Below are positions 46,202 to 56,339 of a stretch of 64,000 nt of DNA, in pieces. Position numbers and translations under genes: made by a program. Every line of letters starts with the position of its first letter. The first letter of the stretch is position 1. Source of the stretch: Notolepis coatsorum (lineage: Eukaryota; Chordata; Actinopteri; Aulopiformes; Paralepididae); assembly GCA_963971535.1 (NCBI GenBank), contig OZ020589.1:95352324-95416323 (forward strand). Direction: 5' to 3'. The notes below the pieces were generated by a model. That model was not told the origin of the DNA. It saw only the letters and a program-made list of their open reading frames with translations, and searched no databases.

Positions 46202-46461
46202 AAATGGTGCATTTATATAGTAGCTTTTATCCAAAGCACTTTACAATTTCTGTTCCTCACATTCACCCGTTCACTCACACATTCACACACCAACGGTGGA
46301 GGCGACCGTGCAAGGTGCCGACCTGCTCATCGGGAGCAGTTAGGGGTTAAGTGTCTTGCCCCAAGGACACTTCGACATGCTGCCCGGGAGGAGCGGGAAT
46401 CGAACCGGGAACCTTCCGATTACCAGACGACCACTCTACCTCCTGAGCCACTGTCTTCCCC
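46202..46461 (-). mobile_element. tRNA-derived SINE with LINE-like tail
   Basis: On the minus strand: AGTGGCTCAGGAGGTAGAGT (A box), CCCGGTTCGATTCCCG (B box), a central body, and a tail CTTTGGATAAAAGCTAC shared in style with fish LINE termini. The 8-bp duplication ACATTGGT is at 46194-46201 and 46462-46469. Confidence 0.85.
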
Positions 46462-46527
46462 ACATTGGTTATGCCCAACCAAAATAGCAAGGAGCAAAAG
46501 GTGTGCAACCAACAGTATTATGGGTAG

Positions 46528-47750
46528 TGTAACTGAGGGGTACAATTCCCTGACTGTATTAATCAAGTATGGTATCATTAAACCACTACCGTCTTGTGTA
46601 CATTACTGGCCATACCGTACACAAGTATATCAGATGAGAACTCCTCCACAATGAAACGGTTTCCACACAAGTACTCGGTTAGAATATTTATTACATCAAA
46701 AGATATTATATTACATTACTAGATGCGCTTATAAGGCAAAGGAATTATGCATAGGCGAATCAATAATGAATGTCCAATTATATCTATGGTACTCAGGGGA
46801 GATACTGGAAGGGGGTACTACCGGTTGTAAGCCAGCAGGGGGAGGCAATGCTCTATGCAAAGTCAATGGGTCCACAGGGACTTCAACAAGCCCTGCGAGG
46901 GGGAGCGGTCTTTACTCCCTGGCTCAGCGGGGAAAGACAGCCGCTGTAATTCCAGTGTGCAGCAGCACAGGTGTAAGCCGTGGAGTCTCTCCTTGAGACG
47001 GGCTCGAGTGATGTCCTCACGGTAGATCCCACACAGCAGCGGGGTAGACGGTTCTCTGCTCCAGCAGCCACAGTCAAAGCAATGAAGAATAATAATAATC
47101 CTGCCGGAAAGGGCTCTGCAATCACCGGTGTAAAACCTCCGGTGCGCGGTGGTCCACAGTTGAACTTGACGTTAATACTATCCTATTTGCACGCGGCTAT
47201 AAGTGCTCTATGTAGACGCACAATTACTCACTTCACGTGGTCTTTGACTCGTAATGAAGGCTTACTAGTAAATAGCGAACGATACGTTGAACAAACGTAG
47301 TAGGATAAACACGACTCTATTTGGGGCAATACGAGCCCTACTCTGCCGCACGTTGCATAGTGGGTGAGGCGTCACTTGGGTAACTGAACAAGACTGAACT
47401 CCAACTCAAACTGAAAAGGAAGTCCTGTATTCGCCTGCGCCATATTTATATGTACGGGGAATAATCTAGTGCCAGCCTCCTCACTGTCTCGTAGCCCTGG
47501 GCAGAAGCGGGCATGTTGAGACAAGTCGTGTCGGTAGCTTTCAACTTGACTCTAGGGGTAAGACACTGGCGCTGATGGCACGCCATCCAATAGGAGAATG
47601 AAATATTATGGTCTGTACTACTAGGTTAAAGGGACATTCCGTGTATATGTACAAAGAATATACAAGGGATATCAAACGATATATAAATATTATGCAATAT
47701 ATATCAATCAATAAATACATATATTCGGTTTAATCTGACCCTTTGTAACA
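46528..47750 (-). repeat. 3' LTR of BEL copy 2
   Basis: 1223-bp LTR, plus-strand ends TGTAACTGAGGGG and CCCTTTGTAACA. The TATA-like TATAAATA on the minus strand lies near 47442-47449. Confidence 0.9.
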
Positions 47751-47869
47751 GCCGCCCCCTAATTAGTCCCACCTAATTAGCTAAGCAGAGACAGATTAAC
47801 CGCACTGTCCACTACTCAATGTCCGTTGTGAGGGTAGGCAGTTCACAAGTCATGGGGTCATGGTCGTCA

Positions 47870-50800
47870 TTAGGCGAGTCGGGGAGCCTTGGCGACTCTA
47901 TCAGCCTCGCCACGGGTCGGTTGTAGGTCCGCCCTTGGCCGAGCACTTCTGCCACTCTGACCTTTCCGTCGGCACCAGTGGTCACTTTGCTTACGCAGCC
48001 GGCCGGCCACGCAGCTCGGGGTAGTGACTGGTCTATGGTTATGACGACTGGACGGGATGAAGGGGGGCTTAGGAGGGAGCGGGCCTGAGACTGCTTTGAT
48101 CTGTGCTTGGCTGTGCTTTCTCCTCCTCCGTCTGTTTCTCTTGTTTGCTCTGTACCCCATCTGAGGAGGGGCCGGTCCCGGCCGCCCCGTCAAGGAGTCG
48201 CTTGGGGTGCTGGGTTCGATGTCAGCTACGTCTGAAGCGCAGCTGAGGGGGGTGGAGTTCCGAACTCCCTCTGGTGCCCACGGTTCTCTCACGGGCCTCT
48301 CGCTTAATGTCAATAGCCTCTGCTGTACGGGGGAGAGGCCGGTGTCGCTCGCCTCTGTGTGTAGGCAGCGTGTAGACGTGGGTTGACTGTCAAGTCCGTA
48401 GAGGGGGCCCTGGAGCGTCCATCCCAGTCGGGTCTGAACCGCGACTGGGCATCCTTTGGGTCCGATGTGGGCCGCCTCAATTGGGAGAATGAGGTCCGCG
48501 TGGTCGGAGCCTATGAGCAGGGTCGGTGTGGCGCCGTCGATAAGCGGTATAGGTAGTTGACGTAGGTGCACATACTTAGCCATCAGCTGTGGGATGGGGT
48601 TGGTGTACTGAGACAAGCCTATGTCGTGGCTGGTGAAGACGTTAGTTATACTATACTGCTTCTCGGGCTGGTCCACCGCTGCTATCTTGAAGGAGACCCT
48701 TTCACCCTTTATGGTCTTCTGGTCCCTTCTGATGGTGCGTATGGTCATGGTATCTTTGACACCCCGCAGGCCCAACTGGGCTGCTGCGGAAGCGAGGAGG
48801 AGAGTCTTTTCAGACCCATCGTCCAGGACGGCGTAAGTGTCCAGGACCTTGTCCTCGTAGCTCAGGAGTACTCTGACCACTTTGAGGAGCACACGGGGGG
48901 TCCCGCTATGCTGGTCAATGTGGAGCACTCCTGTTGGTGGTGACGTAGAATCTATATGGTGCGAGTCGCACCGTGGCTCCCAGTGTCTGCTGTAGCAGTC
49001 GGGACACCAGGGAGCGGTCTGGTGGAACTTTGGTGCTGGTGCCACCGCCTCGGCATGGTACATTACCGCGACGGGCCCACTCTGTTTCCCTGGCTGACGC
49101 CTGTTGATGTCATGCAGGACCTCCAAGTGGGTGCCACCGCACCTGCTGCACTTCTTTTTCAAGCGGCACTCAGCTGCTAGGTGGCTGCGCGCGCAGCGGA
49201 AGCAGCGGCGGTGGTCCTTGGTCCACTGACTCACCTCGTCCGGGGTCAGCTTCCCGAAAGTGTCGCATTGGTACAGCCGATGTTCTCCCTCACAGTACTG
49301 GCACTCAATCTTCCACTGGTCCTCTTTCGTCGAGGGGGTGTTGTGGTTCTTGTGCTGCGGTACTGATTCGGCTTGGTGCATAACGGTCACCAACCGGCGG
49401 TTATCCGTTTGTCCCCGAGGTCCGAGTCTTGGGCTTGGTCCACTCCATACGAACGTGTCGAGTCGTAGGCTACTGACCTCCCTGGCGAGGAACTCAGATA
49501 GGTCTAGGAGGGATGCCTCTGGACCGTTGGGGTCGCGGTAGTCTCTCTGCCGCCTGAAGCGCTCTTGTCGGGCGGGAGGGAGCTTCTCTAATATCCTCTC
49601 TACATTAGAGTTAGCGTACAGTTCATAGATACCCTTTTCCTTTTGGGACCCCAGCATCCCTACCAGGGACTGTACCTTGATAGACAGGTCATCTAATGCT
49701 CTGTTGTCTCTGGCTGGGGGGAGACGGTCAATGTCTCTTATCTCCTGTATCACATAGTCCCATACGCGTCCATAACGTTGGTCGAGTGCTGCTAGAGCCG
49801 CTGTGTATGGGGTAGTAGAGTTGGCATAGGCCAGCGCTATATTGTGCGCTCGGGGCACCTTGAGGTGCTTCAATAGGGTAGCATACTTGTGGCGTTCATC
49901 AGCTACATCAACCATCATTGTCTCTAAGCACATCCGTAGCTCCGTGTACTGTGCTCGGTTCTCATGGGTGAAGTCTGGAAACGTCGGTGTGCCAAGGTAC
50001 GATGCCATGGATGACTGGCACATCGGTGAGCGTTGGGGAAGAGGCCTCCTAGGCGAGTCTCCCCGTGCGTGTCGTCTTGGGCTGGTACTTGTTGGGTACC
50101 GAAGGTCGGGTACCCAGGTGCTGTCCCTCGGGGCTGGCGGTGCGTCAAACTCACCCATGAGTTGAGTCGGGGGTTTGTAGCGCAGGGCCTCGGGGCTGAC
50201 TTCTGGGCTGTACTGGACCTCCTGGTCCAGAGTACGTTGCTGCTGGTCGGGGCTGTACTGGGCCTCCTGGGCCAGAGTACGTTGCTGCTGGTCGGCTTGA
50301 CATTCCTCCTCTTCCTCCTCCTCTCCCTCTGCTAGGACCTGGAGTCTTCTGTTCAGTCTCTCGGCGTGGTCCGGTTCTTCCCGGTTGCTGGGTCTTGTAT
50401 GGACCGGCCGGGGAGGGGGTTCGGAGACGTGGACAGGATCCTCCTGTTGGCGGGGTCCCGGGTCGCTTCGTCGGGTAGGGGAATGTGTCCTAGACCCATG
50501 TCTTGACGATCTCTGAGAGCTCCGTGCGGAGTGAGGGGGTGTCGCCATGGCAACCAGTTTGTCCATCAGCTCCGCCTGCAGCCGGTCGCGCTCTGCCTCG
50601 CGCTGGGCATGGGCTGCGTTGCGCGCTGCTTCGCGCTGGGCATTGGCGGCGTCACGCTGCGCATTGGCGCTGGCCTGGGCGGCGTCGCGCTGTGCGTTGG
50701 CGGCGTCGCGCTGGGCATTGGCGCTGGCATGGGCGGCGTGGAGCTGTGCATTTGCGACGTCGCGCTGTGCATTGGCGGCGGCGTGCTGTGCATCGGCGCG

Positions 50801-51466
50801 GCTTCTCTCAATGTTCTCTTCTGTCTGGAGGCGTCTGGTCTCCAGTCTTATGCGGTCGTCTTCACTCCTTTGTTGCGCCTGGAAGCGCTCTCGCTCGCCT
50901 ACAAAATGTTCGCGCTCGCGCGTCTGTTGCGCTTGAAGTCGATCGCGTTCGGTGGAGGCTGCCAGGGTGGCGATGAGTGCTTGCGCCAGCATCTTGTCCG
51001 CCTCGCTGGGGGAAGACGCCGTTCGGGGCGATCGGCTCCCGGCAGTACTTCTTGGAGATCCGTTCTCCTGTTGCGTACCGAGGAGATCCGTCTCCTGGGT
51101 GCGCGTCTCTTCTTGTGGTGGGTCGGGTTCCATCCCGGGAGGGCTTTCTTTATCCTGGAGCTCTCCGGGGACTACCTCGTCGACGTTGTCTGGGGATGAA
51201 GTCATGTCATGTCCCTCCTGGTCCCCCCCGTGAGCTTGGTCAGTTACGTTAGAACCCACTGGGGTCTCTACTGGCGGGGTAGCCTGGTTGATAGGGTCGG
51301 ACATAATTTTACTATCCGCTTTAGTTATTTTATCCGTATTTAATTTCCCTTTAAAGCTAGGTATTGGACTGACAGCGTATGCCTCTAGATAGGGAGGTGG
51401 CTGCCGTCTGCGCTGCGGGCGATCTAGCTTAGGAGAACCGTTTGTGGAGTGTTCGTCATCGGCCAT
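47870..51466 (-). CDS. gag: BEL/Pao gag-protease fused to integrase remnant
   Basis: 1198 codons from ATG 51466. Residues about 1-190 are a Pro/Asp-rich N-terminus missing from copy 1. About 190-300 is a coiled coil with repeated ANAQRDAANAQRDAA units, followed by a Pro-rich and acidic region. The capsid-like part begins TFPDFTHENRAQYTEL (about 495). Zinc motifs CQYCEGEHRLYQC and CFRCARSHLAAEC come next, then protease VLDDGSEKTLL (about 905). After the QGPLYGL linker (about 1045) the frame jumps to integrase C-terminal sequence (SDVADIEP), then shifts frame relative to copy 1. It lacks all RT and integrase catalytic residues. Whether the protein is made is unknown. Confidence 0.85.
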   Translation of the reverse strand: MADDEHSTNGSPKLDRPQRRRQPPPYLEAYAVSPIPSFKGKLNTDKITKADSKIMSDPINQATPPVETPVGSNVTDQAHGGDQEGHDMTSSPDNVDEVVPGELQDKESPPGMEPDPPQEETRTQETDLLGTQQENGSPRSTAGSRSPRTASSPSEADKMLAQALIATLAASTERDRLQAQQTREREHFVGERERFQAQQRSEDDRIRLETRRLQTEENIERSRADAQHAAANAQRDVANAQLHAAHASANAQRDAANAQRDAAQASANAQRDAANAQREAARNAAHAQREAERDRLQAELMDKLVAMATPPHSARSSQRSSRHGSRTHSPTRRSDPGPRQQEDPVHVSEPPPRPVHTRPSNREEPDHAERLNRRLQVLAEGEEEEEEECQADQQQRTLAQEAQYSPDQQQRTLDQEVQYSPEVSPEALRYKPPTQLMGEFDAPPAPRDSTWVPDLRYPTSTSPRRHARGDSPRRPLPQRSPMCQSSMASYLGTPTFPDFTHENRAQYTELRMCLETMMVDVADERHKYATLLKHLKVPRAHNIALAYANSTTPYTAALAALDQRYGRVWDYVIQEIRDIDRLPPARDNRALDDLSIKVQSLVGMLGSQKEKGIYELYANSNVERILEKLPPARQERFRRQRDYRDPNGPEASLLDLSEFLAREVSSLRLDTFVWSGPSPRLGPRGQTDNRRLVTVMHQAESVPQHKNHNTPSTKEDQWKIECQYCEGEHRLYQCDTFGKLTPDEVSQWTKDHRRCFRCARSHLAAECRLKKKCSRCGGTHLEVLHDINRRQPGKQSGPVAVMYHAEAVAPAPKFHQTAPWCPDCYSRHWEPRCDSHHIDSTSPPTGVLHIDQHSGTPRVLLKVVRVLLSYEDKVLDTYAVLDDGSEKTLLLASAAAQLGLRGVKDTMTIRTIRRDQKTIKGERVSFKIAAVDQPEKQYSITNVFTSHDIGLSQYTNPIPQLMAKYVHLRQLPIPLIDGATPTLLIGSDHADLILPIEAAHIGPKGCPVAVQTRLGWTLQGPLYGLDSQPTSTRCLHTEASDTGLSPVQQRLLTLSERPVREPWAPEGVRNSTPLSCASDVADIEPSTPSDSLTGRPGPAPPQMGYRANKRNRRRRRKHSQAQIKAVSGPLPPKPPFIPSSRHNHRPVTTPSCVAGRLRKQSDHWCRRKGQSGRSARPRADLQPTRGEADRVAKAPRLA

Positions 51467-51516
51467 GTCAATATTAATATTATATTAATATTACGCTAAT
51501 TATTATCCGGGGCTCG

Positions 51517-51534
51517 AAGGACCAATTGTAACTG
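51517..51534 (-). promoter_or_regulatory. Primer-binding site of BEL copy 2
   Basis: Minus strand TGGTCCTTCGAGCCCCGG starts two bases after the 5' LTR. The TGGTCCTTCGAGCC form is one I associate with BEL elements; the tRNA is not assigned. Confidence 0.6.
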
Positions 51535-51536
51535 AG

Positions 51537-52742
51537 GGGTACAATTCCCTGACTGTATTAATCAAGTATGGTATCATTAAACCACTACCGTCTTGTGTAC
51601 ATTACTGGCCATACCGTACACAAGTATATCAGATGAGAACTCCGAAACGGTTTCCACACAAGTACTCGGTTAGAATATTTATTACATCAAAAGATATTAT
51701 ATTACATTACTAGATGCGCTTATAAGGCAAAGGAATTATGCATAGGCGAATCAATAATGAATGTCCAATTATATCTATGGTACTCAGGGGAGATACTGGA
51801 AGGGGGGTACTACCGGTTGTAAGCCAGCAGGGGGAGGCAATGCTCTATGCAAAGTCAATGGGTCCACAGGGACTTCAACAAGCCCTGCGAGGGGGAGCGG
51901 TCTTTACTCCCTGGCTCAGCGGGGAAAGACAGCCGCTGTAATTCCAGTGTGCAGCAGCACAGGTGTAAGCCGTGGAGTCTCTCCTTGAGACGGGCTCGAG
52001 TGATGTCCTCACGGTAGATCCCACACAGCAGCGGGGTAGACGGTTCTCTGCTCCAGCAGCCACAGTCAAAGCAATGAAGAATAATAATAATCCTGCCGGA
52101 AAGGGCTCTGCAATCACCGGTGTAAAACCTCCGGTGCGCGGTGGTCCACAGTTGAACTTGACGTTAATACTATCCTATTTGCACGCGGCTATAAGTGCTC
52201 TATGTAGACGCACAATTACTCACTTCACGTGGTCTTTGACTCGTAATGAAGGCTTACTAGTAAATAGCGAACGATACGTTGAACAAACGTAGTAGGATAA
52301 ACACGACTCTATTTGGGGCAATACGAGCCCTACTCTGCCGCACGTTGCATAGTGGGTGAGGCGTCACTTGGGTAACTGAACAAGACTGAACTCCAACTCG
52401 AACTGAAAAGGAAGTCCTGTATTCGCCTGCGCCATATTTATATGTACGGGGAATAATCTAGTGCCAGCCTCCTCACTGTCTCGTAGCCCTGGGCAGAAGC
52501 GTGCATGTTGAGACAAGTCGTGTCGGTAGCTTTCAACTTGACTCTAGGGGTAAGACACTGGCGCTGATGGCACGCCATCCAATAGGAGAATGAAATATTA
52601 TGGTCTGTACTACTAGGTTAAAGGGACATTCCGTGTATATGTACAAAGAATATACAAGGGATATCAAACGATATATAAATATTATGCAATATATATCAAT
52701 CAATAAATACATATATTCGGTTTAATCTGACCCTTTGTAACA
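51537..52742 (-). repeat. 5' LTR of BEL copy 2
   Basis: 1206-bp LTR near-identical to 46528-47750. It holds the promoter for the gag-protease frame (TATAAATA on the minus strand near 52434-52441). Confidence 0.9.
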
Positions 52743-52747
52743 GGTAG

Positions 52748-53180
52748 TAAGAATTCTCTATAATAATTTGCATGTCATTACAAACATTCATGGGTCAAAA
52801 TGCTGTATATAATTTTGTTTTTCACTGCCCCTTGTACACCGATTTGAGGAGGGCTTTATTTGAGAAATTCTATTTGTAAATCCGGATTTGTTTTGGCAGT
52901 CAGAGTTGTATGTTGAGTTGTTTTTTTGTGGAGATTTTCAGTTTTGCAGGAGAAAGCATGGCACTTGAGACAAAACACATTATATCCTATATAATTTTAT
53001 ATGAATTCCTCTTGTTTCTTTGTTTACATACATTGTTCACAGCTTGTTATATTATGTATTTTAAATTTTTTTTGGCCATCTTGGTCTGTATACTTATTGT
53101 CAAGTATACTATATATATTTATTGTTTATGTGTCTTGTAAGCCCATATGGGCTGGGCATACATCTGTATGTAAGACACAC
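52748..53180. other. No gene recognised
   Basis: AT-rich sequence with short frames rich in Leu, Phe and Ile codons by composition. Confidence 0.45.
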
Positions 53181-53184
53181 AAAA

Positions 53185-53880
53185 AAAAAACATCAATCAT
53201 CCAACCTTTATTTAAACTCGAGGGACACTGAGGTTTCCCTCATTTACAGTGACACAAGTATACAATTACAAGAGATGGAATAACACAAAGATAAAAACAA
53301 AGTAATCGGCACAATAGAATCTAGTTAAAAAAAGATAAAAACAAGTAATCTGCACGATAAAATCAAGTTACAGATAAAAACAGGAAACAAGAAACAGAAA
53401 AGCAGACTAAAAGCAATTACAAAATTATGTACAATGGTTATTAATCAAAGCTATAAATTGTCCAAAGGTTGGAAGAGTATCAAACTTTAAAGTGCACTGA
53501 AGGGCATTCCAAGAATATGGAGCACTAAAAGGCAGAAAAGAGAAGGGAGTTTTTCCTAAATTAGAACAAGCTCAGGGAACCTTAAGCATAAGAAAGTAAT
53601 TTGAGTGAGTTTGATAGAATCCAGAATTCCGATCCAACATTGTTGTAATGTAAGGGGGTTGCTTACCAACAAGTAAACAAATACCAATGGGTCTCATTCC
53701 CCAAAATGTTCCAAAGAGTTCTCTTGGAAGACTTATCTTGGAACCGACTGAGACAGAATCAATGACAAGTTCACTCTGAGTCCCCAACGTGCTGGTAATA
53801 TGTCTTAAGTGGCTCAAACGGTCGCACCTGTGACATCTGCTTGGTGAATGACACCATGTCTTAAACACGAACGCGCGTTC
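53185..53880 (-). mobile_element. Probable retroposon 3' region, reverse
   Basis: On the minus strand it ends AATAAAGGTTGGATGATTGA followed by a T/G-rich tail, which looks like a LINE 3' terminus. The body has no clear protein motif. A short GGGTCTCATTCCC-type match to 55150-55165 (inverse) suggests a shared repeat. Family unknown. Confidence 0.35.
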
Positions 53881-54082
53881 CCGTCTAGGTCATTTGCATA
53901 CAAAACAACGCCTCCAGAGCTCCTTATAAGGCAACTAATGACGCAGCCGCGTGAAAATGGAATGGCGGAAGTGCCTTGCGAGGCTTGCGACGCATCAAAA
54001 TTAGATTAGATTAATGTATTGGCATCATATATAGTACAGCTCGTGGTACACCTGCCGCAGCGTGCGCGCAGTACTGTATATG

Positions 54083-54200
54083 AATGAATGAATGAAAACT
54101 TTATTTAACAGATTGCAGAATGGGTACAATACAGTACGGCTCAATACACACAATTGTCAAGGGGATGCAGACCAGAGAAAGACGTTTGTCTTGTTTACAT
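54083..54200 (-). mobile_element. LINE tail fragment, reverse
   Basis: Reverse complement of the tail at 61015-61100 (AAGGGGATGCAGACCAGAGA, GTACAATACAGTACGGCTCA) with a GAAT-repeat end at 54083-54094. Confidence 0.75.
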
Positions 54201-54245
54201 AATATAATATAATATAACATAATATATATATATAGCCTACAGCGT

Positions 54246-54472
54246 AATGAATGAACGCAGTATAGGCTTATTATTCCATTAATTACTTGTTTCATTAGGA
54301 TTTAGTAGATACTATACATATGCTCTGCCCTACATACAGTATAGGTACAGTCTGTATACATACAGACTGTACTTATACTGTACGTAGGGCAGAGCATATA
54401 TATATATAGTATCTACTAAATCCTAATGAAACAAGTAACTAGAATATATTAAGCCTATACTGTTCATTCATT
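54246..54472. repeat. Long near-perfect hairpin
   Basis: Arms 54246-54356 and 54361-54472 are inverse copies (AATGAATGAAC, TATAGGCTTA, ACTTGTTTCATTAGGATTTA, GTAGATACTATA, TGCTCTGCCCTAC, ACAGTCTGTA) with a four-base loop. The right arm has a longer AT run and the left a short insertion. It is a foldback element or an inverted duplication. Confidence 0.85.
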
Positions 54473-55306
54473 AGACACGTAGGCCATACTGGCGCACACA
54501 AGACTTGTTATGGAATATTAATGCAGTCTATTTCCACCGATAGCTTTATTTATTTATACACTGTCATTTCAGTGTTGGTGTATAGTGTATTTCAATATAA
54601 GTTTAATTGATTAATGATATATTCGAAGGAATGCAGGTTTATATCAAACAAAGGTCTGTCCCATAATGTATACCATTAAAACAGATATGTAACAAATAAG
54701 AAATACAAATTCCACAGAAGGCATTAAATAATTATTATTTTCAATCATTTCACAATAATTGCATAATTGTGTTTGAATATCTGAGTAATTAAAGTAATTA
54801 TACATTTGTCCAAAATAGCTGGTTCAGATATGGCTAATCCAGCTGCCCTGTGATCAGATGAATCCATATTATTTATTTAATATTTATTTTAATTATGATT
54901 AAGTAATTAATTCCAAGGAGGCCTGTAGCGTTAACATAAAGGAATCACTATGAGAACACAGTCTGTCAAGTTAATAAAATGTTCAATTAGTCAATCAATC
55001 ATAAGTGTGTTCCTCAGCACTCTTAAATCTGCTCTCAGCCACGCTCAAATCTTATCTCAGGAAAATTTGGGGAATCGCGCTACCAGCCCTAATATGTCTT
55101 AAATGGGCAGAAATCTGCCTAAGAGGACATTTTTGGTCGTAAATCCGTTCGGGAATGAGACCCAATGTTTATTACGCCTCTCTGCAAGATAGGGCCATAT
55201 TGTACAAGGCAGAATTAATACGAGTCTATCATGATGTAAGGAAGACACAAAACCAAAAACATGTGTCCAAAACAGAATGCAAGAGGAGATGACACACATT
55301 GATTGA
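54473..55306. other. No gene recognised
   Basis: AT-rich. From about 55010 to 55306 the sequence (TTGGTCGTAAATCCGTTCGG, GAATGAGACCC) resembles a dispersed repeat that continues after the hAT MITE at 55796. Family not identified. Confidence 0.4.
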
Positions 55307-55314
55307 CTACATGG

Positions 55315-55787
55315 CAGTGTTTTAGTACTCGAGTCCTATAGTCCTGGACTGATTTTCAGGACTCGTGACTCGACTTGGACTTGAGCACTGATGACTCGGA
55401 CTTGGACTCGAGCATTGACTGCATTCAGACACGGAAGGTGCAGACTCGGACTCAGACTTGTTAATTGATAAATAGTTATTATTATTAATTTATTTTTGTA
55501 ATATAGGCCCTAATCATTTGGCATAAGATATTGGTGGCTAGTGCATTTGTTTGGCTATTGTGTCACAAAGTAAATAAACTCCCTATGAAACGGTGACCGC
55601 TGTGTCATTTATGTTTAATGTAGACTTTTTTATTTGTACGTCAGCTCTTGGCAGAGTGGAATGGACTCAACCTTGATGACTTGGACTCGACCTCGACTCT
55701 GGCTCTTATTTGGTGACTCGATCTTGGACTCGAACACTGGGGACTCGAGACTCGACCTCGAGATTTAGTGACTCGACTACAACACTG
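55315..55787. mobile_element. hAT-type MITE, CTCGAGTC-rich
   Basis: 473-bp element, ends CAGTGTTTTAGTACTCGAGT and (inverse) CAGTGTTGTAGTCGAGTC, flanked by the perfect 8-bp duplication CTACATGG (55307-55314 and 55788-55795). Its ACTCGAGACTCGAC-rich subterminal repeats are common in fish genomes. Non-coding. Confidence 0.9.
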
Positions 55788-55929
55788 CTACATGGTGTTA
55801 ATCTCAGCCTACCAAAGACAGTGTTTTTATACAACACACCACATATTTTGATTCCTGAGTTCAAGTGCTGTAGACACCTGCTACAGAAACTTCTATTTGC
55901 CTTATTCACTATGAATGCATTTCAACAAG

Positions 55930-56030
<101 letters not shown>

Positions 56031-56334
56031 TTATTTATTTATTTATTGTTTGATTCTACGGCAGTTTTAAAATATACAATAATAAAAAGAGTAAAATAGT
56101 GCAATAGTGCAGTGGAATAAAATAGTAGTAAAATGATGCAATAGTGCAGTGCAATAAAATAGTTCTGAATTACTGTTTAACAGTTTAAAGCCGTCTTTAC
56201 CTTCCCTGTTTGATATCCACAGTTTAGAACCTGACAGTCTTCCTTCCTGTTTGATACCCACTTTGACCCTTCGAACCTCCCTCTCAGGGCGCAGTTCCCT
56301 CTCTCAGGGCGCAGTTCTATAGGCCTGGGTCCCC
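56031..56334. repeat. Dispersed repeat fragment
   Basis: Contains the same AGTGCAATAG..GCAATAAAATAG segment as 2245-2300, followed by a duplicated CTCTCAGGGCGCAGTTC at 56282-56316. Confidence 0.5.
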
Positions 56335-56339
56335 CACAG

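Larger units (their letters stand above)
46528..52742 (-). mobile_element. BEL/Pao copy 2, gag-protease-only derivative
   Basis: Same family as 13452-21098, opposite strand, bounded by the perfect duplication GGTAG (46523-46527 and 52743-52747). LTRs 46528-47750 and 51537-52742 are nearly identical, with a few substitutions and a short indel near 46645. The interior keeps a leader, gag and protease in one 1198-codon frame and the 3' end. RT, RNase H and most of integrase (about 2.9 kb by comparison with copy 1) are deleted. It is structurally non-autonomous yet young. Confidence 0.9.

Noticed and set aside
46380-46461. tRNA gene on the minus strand
   Set aside because: Again the head of a tRNA-derived SINE, with a LINE-like tail and TSD.
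54246-54472. microRNA precursor
   Set aside because: The arms are far longer than a usual pre-miRNA and nearly fully paired. A foldback or inverted duplication is more likely without small-RNA data.
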